This document shows, piece after piece, positions 60,702 through 64,000 of a DNA stretch of 64,000 nt. The stretch is from Pleionea sediminis (lineage in GTDB: Bacteria > Pseudomonadota > Gammaproteobacteria > Enterobacterales > Kangiellaceae). The position numbers were made by a program, and so were the translations under genes. The notes beneath the pieces are model-generated. The model saw only the letters and a program-made list of their open reading frames with translations, was not told the DNA's origin and did no database searches. The DNA lies in the NCBI RefSeq assembly GCF_007570825.1, contig NZ_SUNB01000002.1, positions 744,001 to 808,000 on the forward strand. The letters are read 5' to 3'. The first letter of the stretch is position 1; each line of letters starts with the position of its first letter.

Positions 60702-61151
60702 ATGATTAAAACACTCGAAGAACTTGAGAAAAATTATCCGGTTATTATTGATATAAATATCCATTGGGGTGACATGGATGCATTTCAGCACGTTAATAAC
60801 GTGATTTATTTTCGGTACTTTGAAAGCGCCCGCATCGCTTATTTTCGTCAAACACACATTATGGATGAGATGGAAACGAAAAAGATTGGGCCGATCTTGG
60901 CCTCAACAGAATGCCGCTATCGTAGGCCGGTTACTTTCCCAGATGTTCTAAAAGTTGGCTGCCGAGTATCTGAAATTCGCGACAACGACTTTGATCAGGA
61001 GTACGCCATTTTTAGTACGGCTCAAAACGCACTGGTTACAACTGGCGAAGCGCGCATCGTAATGGTTGATTATCACTCTCACCAGAAAACAGAAATCAGT
61101 GATTCGATAAAACAACACATACTGGATCGACAACCAGAATTATCTAATTAA
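60702..61151 (+). CDS. YbgC/4HBT-type acyl-CoA thioesterase
   Basis: The 149-residue protein has a hotdog fold with the 4-hydroxybenzoyl-CoA thioesterase motif: IHWGDMDAFQHVNNVIYFRYFESARIAYF (catalytic Asp in GDMDAFQHVNN). It would hydrolyse acyl-CoA thioesters in the cytoplasm. It lies 9 bases after the EamA transporter and is probably co-transcribed with it; ATG 60702 follows GAGAGCAG. Confidence 0.9.
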   Translation: MIKTLEELEKNYPVIIDINIHWGDMDAFQHVNNVIYFRYFESARIAYFRQTHIMDEMETKKIGPILASTECRYRRPVTFPDVLKVGCRVSEIRDNDFDQEYAIFSTAQNALVTTGEARIVMVDYHSHQKTEISDSIKQHILDRQPELSN

Positions 61152-61341
61152 CTTTAAAACCACCGAAAACAGGTTGTTTTTTAACCTTTTCTTTAAAATT
61201 CTTCTATTTTTCAGGAAATTGGCGCTCTCCCAATAGCAGAATGGTCAATTTCCTACATCACCTTCCGTAGAATGGGATTTTGCTGTCAAGGCCCAAACTT
61301 TATACTGTGTCACAAATCAGAGACAAACAGACGGAGCTGCC

Positions 61342-61509
61342 ATGTTCAGTAAAAAATTAAAAAGTTATCATGTAGAAGAAACTTCAATGGAAGAGTTTTT
61401 AGCGGCACTTAACAGCCAAAAGAAAAAGTCATCCATCTATCAAAAATCATACGTTGGTGCTTTAGAAAAGAAATTCCTCGAAGCCTTCGGAACAAAAGCT
61501 TTTTCTTAA
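61342..61509 (+). CDS. Small basic protein, 55 aa
   Basis: ATG 61342 opens a 55-codon frame with GGAG 7 bases upstream and TATACT (61301-61306) as a likely -10. The peptide is Lys-rich and soluble (MFSKKLKSYHVEETSMEEF..., ending FGTKAFS) with a helical pattern. Independent promoter, ribosome site and terminator at 61544 make it a credible gene. No family is recognised. Confidence 0.7.
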   Translation: MFSKKLKSYHVEETSMEEFLAALNSQKKKSSIYQKSYVGALEKKFLEAFGTKAFS

Positions 61510-61543
61510 ACGAAAAACCTTTTAATTATCCAGAAAACACCAT

Positions 61544-61571
61544 AAAAAAAGCTGCAATAGCAGCTTTTTTT
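61544..61571. terminator. Bidirectional terminator between small gene and purA
   Basis: AAAAAAAGCTGC and GCAGCTTTTTTT pair perfectly around a 4-base loop, giving a U-tail in both directions for the convergent small gene and purA. Confidence 0.92.
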
Positions 61572-61598
61572 ATTTGTTTTGAAAAGTTAACTTAGAAA

Positions 61599-62963
<1,365 letters not shown>

Positions 62964-63058
62964 CTACCGCTATTGAGAGGCATTCACAATGCTATTCAAA
63001 GATTGAGCACCGATAATAGTTAATTATTTATAAAACGCCAGTTAGACGCTCTATTTAC

Positions 63059-63247
63059 TCAACCACTTTTTAAAAGAGTGAGCCAAAAGAGCCCTCCAAT
63101 CATGAATATAAATCCGATAATTCTCAATGACTTATCAGACTGCTCTGCCATGCTCAAAACAAAATTACGCCAAGCTTTAGGGTTTGCGAAAGGCAAAATA
63201 CCCTCTATCACCAAAACCAGCGCTAAAGCTATCCAAAGCTCAGTCAT
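63059..63247 (-). CDS. DUF2065 family membrane protein (YjeT-like)
   Basis: The 62-residue protein has two transmembrane helices (~3-20, LWIALALVLVIEGILPF; ~43-58, RIIGFIFMIGGLFWLTL) separated by NPKAWRNFVLSM, a DUF2065/YjeT signature. Its role is unknown, but its place between hflC and purA is conserved. GTAAGG precedes the ATG. A terminator separates it from hflC. Confidence 0.9.
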   Translation of the reverse strand: MTELWIALALVLVIEGILPFANPKAWRNFVLSMAEQSDKSLRIIGFIFMIGGLFWLTLLKSG

Positions 63248-63295
63248 ACCTTACCCCAACTGTAAAGAAGTTATTACAAATCATTGACTTCAAAC

Positions 63296-63326
63296 AAAAA
63301 AGCCTGATCAAAGATCAGGCTTTTTT
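63296..63326. terminator. Terminator after hflC
   Basis: AAAAAAGCCTGATC and GATCAGGCTTTTTT pair perfectly around a 3-base loop, 20 bases downstream of the hflC stop. The A/T flanks serve both strands. Confidence 0.92.
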
Positions 63327-63345
63327 GTCATCTCGACAGTTTTGA

Positions 63346-64000
63346 TTAGCGAGCTTTAGAATTTTTCAAATACTTGAAAAACTCACTGTCAGGCTGAATC
63401 ACAAGAACATCACCTTTATTACTGAAAGATTCTCTGTACGCATCTAAGCTTCTTAAAAACGCATAGAACTCTGAGTTTTTGTTGTAAGAATTAGCATACA
63501 CTTCAGCGACCGTCGCATCGGCTTCACCACGAATAGTTCGCGAGTACTCATCGGCTTCAGCCAAAATACGTTGTACATCGGCATCCGTTTTAGACCTCAA
63601 GATACTCGCTTCTTTTTGGCCCTGCGAACGAATATCAACGGCCGTTGCACGACGCTCAGAACGAATTTGCTCATAAACTTGCTCAACAACTCGCGACGTA
63701 TAATTAACTTTCTTAACGCGAATATCAACGACTTCAATTCCGTACTCAGGAACTCGTTCGTTAAGCGCTTTTTCGATTTCGTCCATTAAATCTTCGCGCT
63801 GCTCTGAGATAGCTTCCTGTAAAGTGCGTCGACCAAATTGCTCTCGTAATCCATTATCGACGAGTCGATCAAGAAACGATTCGGCTTTACGAAACTGACC
63901 ATCAGTTCGTAAGTAAAACTGCGGAAAATCAATAACACGCCATTGAACGTAGGTATCAACATCCAAAAACTGTTTATTCGATGTTGTAAATACATCGGGT
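63346..64000 (-). CDS. hflC: HflC (C-terminal ~218 residues; start beyond window)
   Basis: The frame runs in from the right edge (first in-window residues DVFTTSNKQFL) and ends at 63346. It matches the SPFH/band-7 protein HflC: VDTYVQWRVIDFPQFYLRT, EYGIEVVDIRVKKVNYTSRVVEQVYEQIRSER and the helical RILAEADEYSRTIRGEADATVAEVYANSY. HflC partners HflK in the inner membrane and regulates the FtsH protease. The N-terminal transmembrane segment lies outside the window. Confidence 0.95.
   Translation of the reverse strand, partial: PDVFTTSNKQFLDVDTYVQWRVIDFPQFYLRTDGQFRKAESFLDRLVDNGLREQFGRRTLQEAISEQREDLMDEIEKALNERVPEYGIEVVDIRVKKVNYTSRVVEQVYEQIRSERRATAVDIRSQGQKEASILRSKTDADVQRILAEADEYSRTIRGEADATVAEVYANSYNKNSEFYAFLRSLDAYRESFSNKGDVLVIQPDSEFFKYLKNSKAR

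Overview
The window comes from an AT-rich (roughly 40% GC by eye) gammaproteobacterium. Core genes and their order support this: hflC / DUF2065 / purA on one strand, metH preceded by tandem MetJ-type boxes, yejK, ygiQ, an Aer-like aerotaxis receptor, and a bacterial FAN1 nuclease paired with a DinG-like helicase. Large secreted proteases, an Oar-type TonB-dependent receptor and giant surface proteins suit a marine, protein-degrading lifestyle. A Kangiellaceae-like relative is a guess and not something the sequence proves.

Layout. 1-4.7 kb: the N-terminal 1,555 codons of a giant fibronectin-type-III protein on the minus strand, which runs off the window edge. Its leader carries a convincing class I cyclic-di-GMP riboswitch. 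5-19 kb: mostly housekeeping genes (yejK, a peptide-amidase-like lipoprotein, TraB/GumN, ygiQ, an Aer-like MCP, a QueF-like protein without its catalytic cysteine, metH), with one orphan CdiI-like immunity gene. 19.6-24.5 kb: two tandem paralogous subtilases with PKD domains, each preceded by the same palindrome. 24.6-26 kb: a PadR regulator with palindromic operators and its HAAS-domain membrane partner. 26-32 kb: an Oar-like TonB receptor, a cupin, a YafK-like L,D-transpeptidase and an Asp/Asn hydroxylase with TPR-like repeats.

32.1-44.2 kb is an accessory island. It holds many small genes, mostly monocistronic and of unknown function, on both strands. Among them are recognisable orphan toxin-immunity genes (Imm53, SUKH/SMI1-KNR4, probable Imm33-like), a frameshifted gene, an IS30 transposase relic, an attC-like palindrome and a VOC gene that seems to start at CTG. 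No cognate toxin, integrase or complete transposase is visible here.

44.2-54.7 kb: a two-gene minus-strand operon encoding a 2,618-residue exported multidomain protein and an exported ComEC-like metallo-beta-lactamase-fold hydrolase. 55-64 kb: CsaA-like protein, a Cas4-like/XPD helicase overlapping a FAN1-like nuclease, an 18-bp tandem repeat array, an EamA transporter with a hotdog thioesterase, an unlisted 55-residue protein, purA, DUF2065 and partial hflC.

The best candidates for undescribed biology are the c-di-GMP riboswitch controlling a giant FN3 protein that contains a duplicated seven-domain block, the exported giant protein plus MBL-hydrolase operon, the immunity-gene island, and the cysteine-less QueF homologue.
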